Source: Helicobacteraceae bacterium
GTDB lineage: Bacteria > Campylobacterota > Campylobacteria > Campylobacterales > SZUA-545
Length of the DNA stretch: 7,648 nt
NCBI GenBank assembly: GCA_031273735.1
Contig: JAISRI010000016.1
Location: 1 to 7,648 of the forward strand
Direction: 5' to 3'
Shown here: positions 1-6,458 of the stretch, piece by piece
How positions within the stretch are numbered: the stretch's first letter is position 1
Layout: the number at the start of each line of letters is the position of its first letter
The notes under the pieces: model-generated
Told to the model about the DNA's origin: nothing
Database searches by the model: none
Seen by the model: the letters and a program-made list of their open reading frames with translations, nothing else
Program-made: the position numbers and the translations under genes

Positions 1-788
1 TTCCACCCCTCAAGCAAGGCTTCGTCCATAGCGAGAAGCGTCTGTTGATCTACGATTCCGTTTTGCCTTGCGGGTTTCTTCCACTCTTTACGATCGTAGT
101 CTTGGATTGTCTGAACCTTATCGGGATCGTAATATCTTTGAAAGCCTTTAACGTTTGCTTCGGTTATCTTTCCGAAGTCGGTATCAAGTTTCGCGCCTTT
201 TAACAATCCTAGTTTTTGAAGGTTTGCTTGTATCAATTTGATATTGTCGTCGTTTTCGCTTTTTACGTTATACGAGATGGTAATCGCCCCTTTAGCGATC
301 GCGCTCAGCTTTTCGTTATCCGACCACGAATCGTGTATCAACCCTTTATGCTTCCATTTATTCTCTAAGGCTTCGTCTATAGCAAGCAAGGTATTTCGAT
401 CGACCTCTCCCGTTTCCTTTAACGCTCTTTCAAAGGTATGCAGTTTTGCTTTGCCGTCGCTATCCTCTACTTTGTATTCTTTTTGAAATAGCTTGACGGC
501 TTTCTCGGTTTTATCGTCGTAACCGCCCATCAAGACGTATCTTTTGTTGAGAACTTTAAGCGTAGCAAGGTTTTCTTTGATCAGTTTGACGCAAGCATTG
601 TCGTTGTCCTTGTCGTCTTTTTTGAATACGGTCGTTTTATCGTCCTTTACGGCAATCGCTTTTAGCTTGTCGTTTCTTTTCCACGTATGATGAAGTAATG
701 TTATATGAATTACTTTAACGGTCTGCGCATATATTATATTCGCGTAGAACTTCCCCTGTTCTATTTTTTGTTCGGCTTCTTGTCCCAT
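1..788 (-). CDS. Peptidoglycan-binding repeat protein, C-terminal part, runs off left edge
   Basis: This minus-strand frame is open from an ATG at 788-786 to the window edge, about 262 codons, with no stop seen. It holds two copies of a unit about 118 residues long. Each copy has a linker with a W..(N)DKL.AIA or W..NEKLSAIA motif (near 680 and 329), then a PG_binding_1-like fold (about 599-355 and 242-3). The second copy shows the typical pattern: IKLIQANLQKLGLL, FGKIT, VKGFQRYY, then GIVDQQTLLAMDEAL. The first shows CVKLIKENLATLKVL, KTEKAVKLFQKEY and GEVDRNTLLAIDEAL. Such modules normally anchor envelope or cell-wall enzymes to murein; no catalytic domain is visible here. The ATG at 788 has a possible AAGGG site upstream. 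It overlaps the preceding frame by 28 bases, and the two frames were probably once one gene (see the A6 run at 764-769). Domain call is fairly sure; the true start is not. Confidence 0.72.
   Translation of the reverse strand, partial: MGQEAEQKIEQGKFYANIIYAQTVKVIHITLLHHTWKRNDKLKAIAVKDDKTTVFKKDDKDNDNACVKLIKENLATLKVLNKRYVLMGGYDDKTEKAVKLFQKEYKVEDSDGKAKLHTFERALKETGEVDRNTLLAIDEALENKWKHKGLIHDSWSDNEKLSAIAKGAITISYNVKSENDDNIKLIQANLQKLGLLKGAKLDTDFGKITEANVKGFQRYYDPDKVQTIQDYDRKEWKKPARQNGIVDQQTLLAMDEALLEGW
764..769 (-). other. A6 run at a -1 frame break
   Basis: On the minus strand the upstream frame reads AAC AAA AAA TAG. The peptidoglycan-binding frame is the -1 frame and is open across this point. One additional A would give AAC AAA AAA ATA GAA and a continuous protein. 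The heptamer C AAA AAA is not a canonical slippery site, so an indel (real or a sequencing error) is more likely than programmed frameshifting. Confidence 0.5.
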
Positions 789-1192
789 TCCACAAACCCT
801 TCTATTTGAAATACGCTACTCAACGCTATATTCTCGCGCTCTAAAATATCTTTAAGGTTAAAGGCGGTTTTAATTCTACCGCCTTTAACCTTTGTTTGGG
901 CGGTTTCGCTATGAAGCGTTTTTTCGTCTTTGTCCATTATAACAACCTCCGCTATCGCTTCCGTTCCGTCTTCAAGATTAGCGTCCGCTCTGACGTAGAA
1001 AGACTCTTGAATAGAAGTTTTGGAGACATAGGTTTGATTGTCGTCGTCTTTTCTAACGTTGGTAACTTCGCCCTCCCTCAACTCCCTTACATACGTTACC
1101 TCTTTAACCTGATTGGGTTTGTTTGCTTCGCTCCATTTGTCCTCTTTAGTATCGTAAAGCTCTACTTTAGCGTTATAGGTTAGCTTATCGGA

Positions 1193-1198
1193 TATAAT
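1193..1198 (+). promoter_or_regulatory. Consensus -10 box abutting the recN start
   Basis: An exact TATAAT lies seven bases before the recN ATG at 1206. A start site at the usual distance would fall at about 1205-1206, giving a leaderless or nearly leaderless mRNA. No Shine-Dalgarno sequence is visible in the bases between the box and the ATG. No clear -35 box is seen, which is common for Campylobacterota sigma-70 promoters. Confidence 0.5.
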
Positions 1199-1205
1199 TG
1201 CGACT

Positions 1206-2726
1206 ATGATCAAACGGGTATCGATTAAAGAGGCGCTAACTTTCAAAAGCGTCGTTTTGGAACCGCACAAGGGACTAAACGTCTTTTCAGGTCCGTCTGG
1301 CGCGGGTAAGTCGATATTGATGAACGCGATATTGGCGCTATTTGGTTTAAGCGAAAGCGAAGCGGCGCAGGCGGAGGTTGCGATCGTCGGGATTAAGCCG
1401 CCAATCGACGCTCCGATCGCAATCGACGGCGACGAGATAATAGCGCGGTTGATAAAAAAAGACAAAACGCGCTACTTTGTCAATGACGCGCAGATTGGCA
1501 AAACCGCGCTGAAAGCTATGTTCGAGGGGATAGCTAGGCGGTTAAATCAGAAAGATACCGCCGATATTTCCTCTAATAATCTGCTTTCGCTTTTGGATCT
1601 GCTCGCCAATAACAAGGCGCTTACGGACGAGTTCGCGCAACGCTACGATCGGCTTAAAACCCAAAAAGCGCAATTAGAGGCGCTAAAAAACAAGGAGGCT
1701 TCCGCGCAGGATTTGCGTGAGTTTGCCCGTTTTGAGTTAGATAAAATTGTTTCGATCGCGCCAAAAGAGGGCGAATATGAGCGGCTTTTGGAGCTAAAAA
1801 AACGGCTGTCTAAAAAAGAAAAGCTCGCGGAGATTTTAGAAAAAACGCTGGAATTTAAAGAAAAAGAGAGCGAAGCATACGCGCTTTACGACGCTTTGGG
1901 CTTGAATCGCGCCGTTTTTGAGGAGGCGATGTTTGACCTAGACGCTACGATCGCAAAAGCGCGGAGCGCTCTCGAAGAGATAGAAACGCTCGATCCAGAA
2001 ACGATGCTAGATAGGATCGAACGGCTATCTAGCTTGATCAGGCGTTTTGGCGGGATCGACAAAGCGCTTGCCTACGCCCAAGAGAAAAAAGCGGAGATCG
2101 CTTCGTTTGAGTCGCTTGAAACGGATATTAAAAGGCTAACAAACGAGGTTAAAGAGCTAGAAGCCTCGGCGATCGCTTTGGCGAACAAGATCTGCGAAGG
2201 CAGAATCAAAGCCGCCAAGCCGCTGGAGACCAAAATCAACGGCTTTTTAACGCAACTTCGTATGAACTTAGCCGCGATCGCGCTAACAAAAACCGAACTA
2301 AACGAGCAAGCGGGGCAGAAAGCCGCGATCGCGTTAAACGGCGCGAGTGTCGAAAAGATCAGCGGCGGCGAGTTTAACCGATTGCGCCTCGCGCTTCTAT
2401 GCGCCCGCGAGGAGCTACAAGAAGAGGGCGATCGCGCCGCGCTATTTTTGGACGAAATAGACGCGAACGTCAGCGGCGAAGAGGCGGCGAGCATAGCCAA
2501 AGTCCTTAAGTTTCTATCGACGCGCTATCAGATATTCGCTATCAGCCACCACTCGCAACTAACGAGCAAAGCCGACGCGCACTATTTGGTTTCAAAAGAA
2601 CACGGCGAAAGTCGCGTTTGCCTACTCGATCGCAAAGGGCGTATCTACGAGATTGCGCGCATTATCAGCGCCGATCAGATCACCGATTCCGCGTTAAAAC
2701 ACGCCGAAGCGCTTTTGGACGAATAA
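1206..2726 (+). CDS. recN: DNA repair protein RecN
   Basis: RecN is a cytoplasmic SMC-like ATPase that acts in RecA-dependent double-strand break repair. The 506-residue product has all the head motifs in order: the N-terminal strand MIKRVSIKEALTF, a Walker A GPSGAGKS at residues 29-36, and a long charged coiled-coil region at roughly 145-345. Then come the ABC signature ISGGEFNRLRLAL (SGGE at 386-389), Walker B ALFLDEID with D416 and E417, and the His-loop ISHHSQL with H448 and H449. It is shorter than E. coli RecN (about 553 residues), as I recall for epsilonproteobacterial forms. The ATG fits the family N-terminus exactly. It has no ribosome site but an adjacent TATAAT box. Upstream is a truncated gene on the other strand rather than an operon partner. 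A degraded copy of codons about 226-283 lies at 7331-7492. Family identity is very secure. Confidence 0.96.
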   Translation: MIKRVSIKEALTFKSVVLEPHKGLNVFSGPSGAGKSILMNAILALFGLSESEAAQAEVAIVGIKPPIDAPIAIDGDEIIARLIKKDKTRYFVNDAQIGKTALKAMFEGIARRLNQKDTADISSNNLLSLLDLLANNKALTDEFAQRYDRLKTQKAQLEALKNKEASAQDLREFARFELDKIVSIAPKEGEYERLLELKKRLSKKEKLAEILEKTLEFKEKESEAYALYDALGLNRAVFEEAMFDLDATIAKARSALEEIETLDPETMLDRIERLSSLIRRFGGIDKALAYAQEKKAEIASFESLETDIKRLTNEVKELEASAIALANKICEGRIKAAKPLETKINGFLTQLRMNLAAIALTKTELNEQAGQKAAIALNGASVEKISGGEFNRLRLALLCAREELQEEGDRAALFLDEIDANVSGEEAASIAKVLKFLSTRYQIFAISHHSQLTSKADAHYLVSKEHGESRVCLLDRKGRIYEIARIISADQITDSALKHAEALLDE

Positions 2727-2747
2727 AAGGCGACGATCGCGGCGATA

Positions 2748-2806
2748 TTAGCGCGTTCTATCGGTAACGGGCGCTAACTTACGAAAGCAAAAAGTTTCGT
2801 TTTATT
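2748..2806 (+). terminator. Candidate terminator region after recN
   Basis: Two hairpins follow the recN stop. TTAGCGC (2748-2754) pairs perfectly with GCGCTAA (2771-2777). ACGAAA (2781-2786) pairs with TTTCGT (2795-2800) and is followed by TTTATTTCC. The second has the order of an intrinsic terminator, but its stem is short and AT-rich, so termination strength is uncertain. Confidence 0.4.
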
Positions 2807-2824
2807 TCCTTATTCGCCAAACGC

Positions 2825-2850
2825 TACAATTACGCAATTTTCGCAAAGGA
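2825..2850 (+). promoter_or_regulatory. -10 box and ribosome site of the RCC1-type gene
   Basis: TACAAT at 2825-2830 is a good -10 box. AAAGGA at 2845-2850 is a Shine-Dalgarno site five bases before the ATG at 2856. The upstream sequence is T-rich with no clear -35 element. The gene can therefore be expressed independently of recN. Confidence 0.5.
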
Positions 2851-2855
2851 TTTCT

Positions 2856-3977
2856 ATGTTTGCGCGTTTGATTAAAGGTTGCGTTTTCGCCGCGATCGGC
2901 GTTTTGACGCTGGTTGCAAACGATCTAAAGGCTAGCGACGATCTTAAGGTTGTAGAAATAGCCGCAGGCGCGTATCACACAATCGCGCTGGATAACAAAG
3001 GCGGGGTCTGGACGACGGGCGCAAACGTTCACGGGCAACTTGGTTTGGGCGATAATAACGAACGCAAACGATTTGAAAAAACCGCTTTAACCAATATCAA
3101 GTCGATCGCGGCAAGCTCTTTTAACTCTTTCGCGTTCGATACGCGCGGCAAGACGTGGGTAACGGGCGATAACTACAACGGGCAACTTGGTTTAGGCAAT
3201 TTTAAAAACCGCGCCGCGTTTGAACAAAGCGCTATGGAAAATATAACGGCGATATCAGGCTCCGCTCATACGGTCGTTCTGGATAGCGCCGCAAACGTCT
3301 GGACGGCGGGACGCAACAAAAACGCAGAGCGCGGTATTAACGCTCCTTTTAAGATCGCGACGTTTATAAAAACCGATCTAAAAAATATCAAAGCGATCGC
3401 GGCGGGCGAATCATTTACGATCGCGCTGGATAATAACGGCGAGGTTTGGGCGGCGGGACGTAACAAAGAGGGCGAATTGGGCTTGGGCGACCGCGTTAAT
3501 CGGCAAAAGTTTGTAAAAACCAACTTGAAAAATATCGTTGCGATCGCGGCGGGCGAGTATCACGCAATGGCGATAGATAACGGCGCGAACGTATGGGTAA
3601 CGGGCGGAAACAAAAATCTGCAGTTAGGTTTGGGCGACGACAAAAATCGTTTTGAATGGACAAAAACCGATCTAAAAAACATCGCTGCGATCGCGGCAAG
3701 CCACGATCATTCTGTCGCGCTGGATCGTAACGGCGACGTTTGGATATGCGGCAGAAATCATTACGGACAGTTAGGCATAGAGGTCAATAAAAACGCGCCG
3801 TCATTCATAAAAACCGATCTAAAAAACATCAAAGCGATCGCGGCGGGCTACAGACATACGGTCGCCCTCGATAAAAACGGCAAAATATGGGCGACGGGTT
3901 CCAACGGCGAAGGGCAGTTAGGCGTAGGCGACGCGATCGAACGTCAAAGCGATAGATTTATCCAGATCCCATTTTGA
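2856..3977 (+). CDS. Exported RCC1-repeat beta-propeller protein
   Basis: The 373-residue protein starts with a Sec-type signal peptide: Arg4 and Lys7, a hydrophobic core at about 8-21, and a likely cleavage after A26 in LKA/SDD. The rest is seven RCC1-type repeats of about 48-50 residues, matching the seven blades of a complete propeller. A typical blade reads AIAAG..HT.ALD.NG.VWA.G.N..GQLGLGD, then a linker ending in KTDLKNI. Blade 3 is the most divergent, with NAERGI in place of GQLGLG. RCC1 propellers are protein-binding or exchange-factor scaffolds in eukaryotes and occur in some bacterial secreted or effector proteins. Here the signal peptide places it in the periplasm or outside the cell. 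No enzymatic domain, anchor or lipobox is present. It has its own promoter and a likely terminator downstream. The partner is unknown. Fold is secure; function is not. Confidence 0.88.
   Translation: MFARLIKGCVFAAIGVLTLVANDLKASDDLKVVEIAAGAYHTIALDNKGGVWTTGANVHGQLGLGDNNERKRFEKTALTNIKSIAASSFNSFAFDTRGKTWVTGDNYNGQLGLGNFKNRAAFEQSAMENITAISGSAHTVVLDSAANVWTAGRNKNAERGINAPFKIATFIKTDLKNIKAIAAGESFTIALDNNGEVWAAGRNKEGELGLGDRVNRQKFVKTNLKNIVAIAAGEYHAMAIDNGANVWVTGGNKNLQLGLGDDKNRFEWTKTDLKNIAAIAASHDHSVALDRNGDVWICGRNHYGQLGIEVNKNAPSFIKTDLKNIKAIAAGYRHTVALDKNGKIWATGSNGEGQLGVGDAIERQSDRFIQIPF
2946..3977 (+). repeat. Seven in-frame RCC1 coding repeats
   Basis: The propeller blades are also similar at DNA level. Near-identical tracts of about 35 bases recur at about 3367-3402, 3661-3696 and 3809-3843. 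Each contains AAAACCGATCTAAAAAA followed by ATC and GCGATCGCGGC. They fall at the boundaries between blades (KTDLKNI-KAIAAG). This suggests recent blade duplication or gene conversion in the second half of the gene. Confidence 0.75.
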
Positions 3978-3987
3978 GACGCAAACT

Positions 3988-4026
3988 CCAACAGGAAGCG
4001 TAAGCGCTATGAAGGATTGGTTTTTT
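3988..4026 (+). terminator. Candidate terminator of the RCC1-type gene
   Basis: CCAA (3988-3991) can pair with TTGG (4017-4020) around an inner AGCG-TAAG-CGCT stem-loop (3997-4008). Six T residues follow at 4021-4026. It lies just past the RCC1 stop, between convergent genes. A related arrangement, GAAGGAGTTGGC then T5, recurs at 7529-7545 after a copy of the same gene end. Confidence 0.45.
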
Positions 4027-4036
4027 ATTCCTAATT

Positions 4037-4522
4037 CTAATCGCAAGGATTCGAATCGTCGTTATATTCAAAAATTTGTCCGCTAAGAAGCTCGTTAAAG
4101 CGCCAATAGGCAAATAAACGTTCGTCCGTGTTTGTCGTTGCGGTTTCTATAAGAATTGAAGCGGTTCGCTCGCCGCCGTCGGGATACTTTTCGCTTAAAC
4201 AATTCAAACCTTTAGACAACGTTTCCCAAGCCTTTAACGCTTCTTGCGTATCGTTTGAATCGCCCGCTAAAACGGAGGCTTGAAAACCTTTTGCGATCTG
4301 CCTTAGCGCCGATCTTTGCTCCTCTTGTTCGGGGTCTGGCGCAAACTCTAAAATCGCTTTTTCTATATCGTCGCGCACGCCGTTATTGTCGCTATCGATC
4401 CCTTCTAAAGGCTCTTTCGATCCTTGATCTGGGGGCGGAGCGCTCGAACCTCCGCCTTTGCTTTCGCAACCGACTAAAGCGATCGACAGACACGCAAACG
4501 CGATTAAAAACGTTCGTTTCAT
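4037..4522 (-). CDS. Lipoprotein with one DSDxxGVRDD/NTD unit
   Basis: This 161-residue product has a lipoprotein signal peptide, MKRTFLIAFACLSIALVGC, with the lipid-bearing cysteine at C19 and Glu at +2, which suggests the outer membrane. A Gly/Ser/Pro-rich linker leads to one unit at about residues 39-160. It begins LEGIDSDNNGVRDD, similar to an EF-hand or thrombospondin-type-3 calcium loop. It continues with a helical stretch PDPEQEEQRSALRQIAKGFQ, C108, the motif NTDERLFAY near 131, and ends at C160. The two cysteines may form a disulfide. It aligns without a gap to the first unit of the neighbouring lipoprotein from C19 to C108, so it is a tandem paralogue. An AAAGGA ribosome site lies at 4534-4529, six bases from the ATG, and the gap to the upstream gene is 35 bases. 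It is probably the last gene of the operon. I do not recognise the family; calcium binding is inferred. Confidence 0.85.
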   Translation of the reverse strand: MKRTFLIAFACLSIALVGCESKGGGSSAPPPDQGSKEPLEGIDSDNNGVRDDIEKAILEFAPDPEQEEQRSALRQIAKGFQASVLAGDSNDTQEALKAWETLSKGLNCLSEKYPDGGERTASILIETATTNTDERLFAYWRFNELLSGQIFEYNDDSNPCD

Positions 4523-5454
4523 TATTTATCCTTTACTTAAAATTGTTTTTATAGGTTTCATCTTGTTGAATTATCAAAATCGCAAGGGGTTATATCGTTA
4601 CTCGATCCAATATCGTTTATCCCGTTTTTATCAAGAGTGGTATAATAGGCGCTATGCGCTCTTTTCCTATCTGCCGTGTTGATCATAACGTCTCTAATCA
4701 ACCTCGATTCTTCCAAATCTCCTCTGATACTCTTTAGATCGAGACATTCGCTTGCGCGAAAATGATTTTCTCGCGCTTCCAAAACGGCGTTTCTATCCGA
4801 AGTATCAAGCGTTAATATTTGTTGCCAAGCCCTTGCTCTTTGAAATAGAGCCAACCGCAACTTCTCTTGATCGGGTCTTGGCGCGTATTTCCAAATAATT
4901 CTTTGAACGTCGTCTCGCACTCCGTCTTTATCGCTATCTATTCCTTCTAACGTTTTTTTACCTTCTTCGTCCGGATCGGGAGGCAGGTTTGGATTGATCT
5001 CTTCAAGAGTTTTATCGCCAAAAGCGGCGGCTAACTCCCGTTCTCTTTTTTCGTCGTATTCGCAGGGAATTTCATACTCTTTATCCGAACTAGTAGTCGA
5101 CGTCATTAAGCGATAACTTTTATAAGCGGCTCTTCTCGCGTCGGTATTAACGGCTTTATCTTCAAGTTTTTCATATCTTGGAGAAAACGCGCCGCCGCGC
5201 GTCCACACATTCGGATGCACGCCATTGAAGAACTTTAGCCATATACATTCTCGCGAACGCTCAAGCTCATTTACTAATGCAAAAGCGGATTTAACGTCGG
5301 CTTGCGAACCGATAATGATAGCTTTTTGAAACATTTTTGCTCTTTGCGCAAGAGCTTGTCTAAAAGGTTCGTCTTCGGGTTTCGGATAGAGTTTGGCAAT
5401 ATAGTTCCATACGTCGTCTCGCACTCCGTCGCCGTCGCTATCGATCCCTTCGAT
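4043..5454 (-). repeat. Three copies of a Ca-loop lipoprotein unit across two genes
   Basis: Three homologous protein units occur, two in the 336-residue lipoprotein and one in the 161-residue one. Each is about 120-130 residues long. Shared features in order are [LI]EGIDSD..GVRDD, P.P(E/D)(D/Q)E..R.AL.Q.A, one cysteine, an NT motif followed by Arg and aromatic residues, and a terminal cysteine. Identity at protein level is moderate outside these motifs, so the duplication is not recent. Confidence 0.8.
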
Positions 5455-5568
5455 CGTAGCTCTGCTTTCAAAAAAGCTCGGCTCGGGAATAAGATAGGCG
5501 TTTGGTTGAGAACAACCGTAGGTAAGAAAAGATAAAAAGGCTGTTAAAAATATATGTCTAGCTTTCAA
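4558..5568 (-). CDS. Lipoprotein with two DSDxDGVRDD/NTD units
   Basis: This 336-residue protein begins with a lipoprotein signal MKARHIFLTAFLSFLTYGC (C19, Ser at +2). It carries two copies of the unit seen once in the downstream paralogue. Unit 1 (residues about 39-169) has IEGIDSDGDGVRDD, C108, a NTDARRAAY motif at 141 and C169. Unit 2 (about 207-329) has LEGIDSDKDGVRDD, C275, NTADRKRA near 297 and C329. The D-x-D-x-D-G-x-x-D spacing matches calcium-binding loops. A Pro/Asp-rich linker (about 190-206) joins the units. The start codon is TTG, which overlaps the stop of the upstream hydrolase in TTGA. GAGGA at 5579-5575 sits six bases before it, which supports this start and translational coupling to the hydrolase. 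The family is not one I can name. It may be a periplasm-facing partner, chaperone or inhibitor of the hydrolase; this is inference. Confidence 0.85.
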   Translation of the reverse strand: MKARHIFLTAFLSFLTYGCSQPNAYLIPEPSFFESRATIEGIDSDGDGVRDDVWNYIAKLYPKPEDEPFRQALAQRAKMFQKAIIIGSQADVKSAFALVNELERSRECIWLKFFNGVHPNVWTRGGAFSPRYEKLEDKAVNTDARRAAYKSYRLMTSTTSSDKEYEIPCEYDEKRERELAAAFGDKTLEEINPNLPPDPDEEGKKTLEGIDSDKDGVRDDVQRIIWKYAPRPDQEKLRLALFQRARAWQQILTLDTSDRNAVLEARENHFRASECLDLKSIRGDLEESRLIRDVMINTADRKRAHSAYYTTLDKNGINDIGSSNDITPCDFDNSTR

Positions 5569-6458
5569 TTGCCGTCCTCGTCGTCGGGAAAACGCAAATC
5601 TTTAAGCAACTTGGTAAAAAAATCGTCGATCATTTCTCTGCTATTTAGCGCGACTTTATTTTGTTCGCTAGGGCAATTGTAATGAGCGGAAAATAGATAT
5701 TCGTATTCCGTATCGCTCCAATCGACCGTATTGCGCTTAAAAACTCCGCTAAATAGATACGAATAGTAAAGCCCGTGTCGAAACGGATCGCGAACAAAGC
5801 CTGCGCATTTAACGTTGTTATCGACGTTTGCCTCCAACACGTCGCCCACAAAAAAGCCCGCCGTTAGAAAGTTTGCCGCCCGCAAAAGATTGATAACCAA
5901 ATCGTCGTAAGCGGTAACGTAGTAGTAGTTTTTGTCGTATTTTATTCCCGCGGGCGAAGCGACGCCTATCATTCCAATCCGATTTGGATACTCCTGCCTT
6001 AGCGCGTTAAATACGCTATTGCCAAATAGATTGCCTTGACTATGAGCAAAGATAATCGTTCGCTCTCCCTCTACAAGCTTTTCGTTTAATTTGCCAATCA
6101 AAGCCGCGGTATTTAGCTCTAATTGATCAAAAGAAATATATTTGGGCGAAAATATATCTTCGCTTATTCGCTCGGCTAACTCCTCGTGTATTTTGGTAAA
6201 GTTTCGGCAGGTCGGATCGGTTTTAAGCCAATGTTCGTTTACGCACTTTTGAAGAATAGCGTTTGCTTCGGCTAGAGTAATACTAACGCCGTTTTTCTCG
6301 TCCCACTTTTGCCGAAAGACCTCCACTAAATCTCGAATAGCGCCGAAACTAAAGTTATAGCCTATATCAAATTCAAATCTCTCTTTTTCATAATCTTTTT
6401 CAAATTGCTTTTTGTATAGCGTCATTAAGACGTCTCGGTCGTTTTCGGTATCTTTCAT
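5565..6458 (-). CDS. Alpha/beta hydrolase (lipase-like) domain, downstream half of a split gene
   Basis: This frame encodes a serine hydrolase domain. IIFAHSQGNLFGN places the nucleophile S140 in an S-x-G elbow. TAYDDLV (D185 or D186) and DPFRHGLYY (H228) are plausible acid and base residues. Family members usually act on esters or lipids, but the substrate here is unknown. The ATG at 6458 is probably not the real start. It has no ribosome site, and the same frame is open back to 6641. That extra part reads as protein, including QDSEYRFYLPEESYCKCEKG, a CKCEKGKYWDEESETC cysteine motif, and RIYFFNGITYT, which looks like the first strand and oxyanion segment of the fold. The domain therefore most likely continues from the upstream frame through a -1 shift. 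Restored, the protein would have 547 residues with Ser390, Asp435/436 and His478. Its stop overlaps the TTG of the next lipoprotein gene. Confidence 0.8.
   Translation of the reverse strand: MKDTENDRDVLMTLYKKQFEKDYEKERFEFDIGYNFSFGAIRDLVEVFRQKWDEKNGVSITLAEANAILQKCVNEHWLKTDPTCRNFTKIHEELAERISEDIFSPKYISFDQLELNTAALIGKLNEKLVEGERTIIFAHSQGNLFGNSVFNALRQEYPNRIGMIGVASPAGIKYDKNYYYVTAYDDLVINLLRAANFLTAGFFVGDVLEANVDNNVKCAGFVRDPFRHGLYYSYLFSGVFKRNTVDWSDTEYEYLFSAHYNCPSEQNKVALNSREMIDDFFTKLLKDLRFPDDEDGN

Larger units (their letters stand above)
761..1213 (-). pseudogene. 5'-truncated beta-rich domain fragment upstream of the PG-binding repeats
   Basis: The frame ending in TAG at 763-761 reads as a convincing protein from about 1180 downward. 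It has alternating strands such as NAKVELYDTKEDKW, EVTYVRELREGEV and FYVRADANLEDGTEAIAEVV, then KVKGGRIKTAFNLKDIL and FQIEGFVEW. The pattern suggests an immunoglobulin-like or similar beta-sandwich accessory domain. I do not recognise a named family. The open frame extends to 1465, but that part lies antisense inside recN and is not protein-like, so I reject it as coding. The only nearby start candidate is a TTG at 1213-1211 with no ribosome site and no signal peptide. I read this as a gene whose 5' part was lost where it meets recN. Restoring one A in the run at 764-769 would join FVEWDKKPNKK to IEQGKFYANIIYAQTVKV in the downstream repeat frame. Confidence 0.55.

Noticed and set aside
238..1183. 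Plus-strand ORFs at 238-486 and 896-1183
   Set aside because: Their opposite strand encodes recognisable peptidoglycan-binding repeats and a strand-rich domain, while their own peptides have no domain features.
1214..1465. 5' extension of the minus-strand frame (MSFFINRAIISSP...) as the true start of the gene ending at 761
   Set aside because: It lies antisense within the N-terminal ATPase segment of recN, whose Walker A reading is certain. The peptide is low-complexity Ile/Ser/Ala without domain character.
2072..2500. Minus-strand ORF of 142 codons inside recN
   Set aside because: It is a shadow of the recN signature and Walker B region, with Ser/Ala-rich composition and no ribosome site.
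3266..3699. Two minus-strand ORFs inside the RCC1 gene
   Set aside because: They are antisense to repeated blade sequence and show repetition only because the blades do.
4255..5535. Plus-strand ORFs and small minus-strand ORFs overlapping the lipoprotein genes and the hydrolase
   Set aside because: They are out of frame with clear lipoproteins that have lipoboxes and repeat motifs, and none has its own ribosome site.
6455..6458. ATGA overlap as evidence for two genuinely separate genes
   Set aside because: No ribosome site precedes the ATG. The hydrolase frame encodes convincing protein, including the FFNG strand and a cysteine motif, upstream of it, so a single split gene is more likely.
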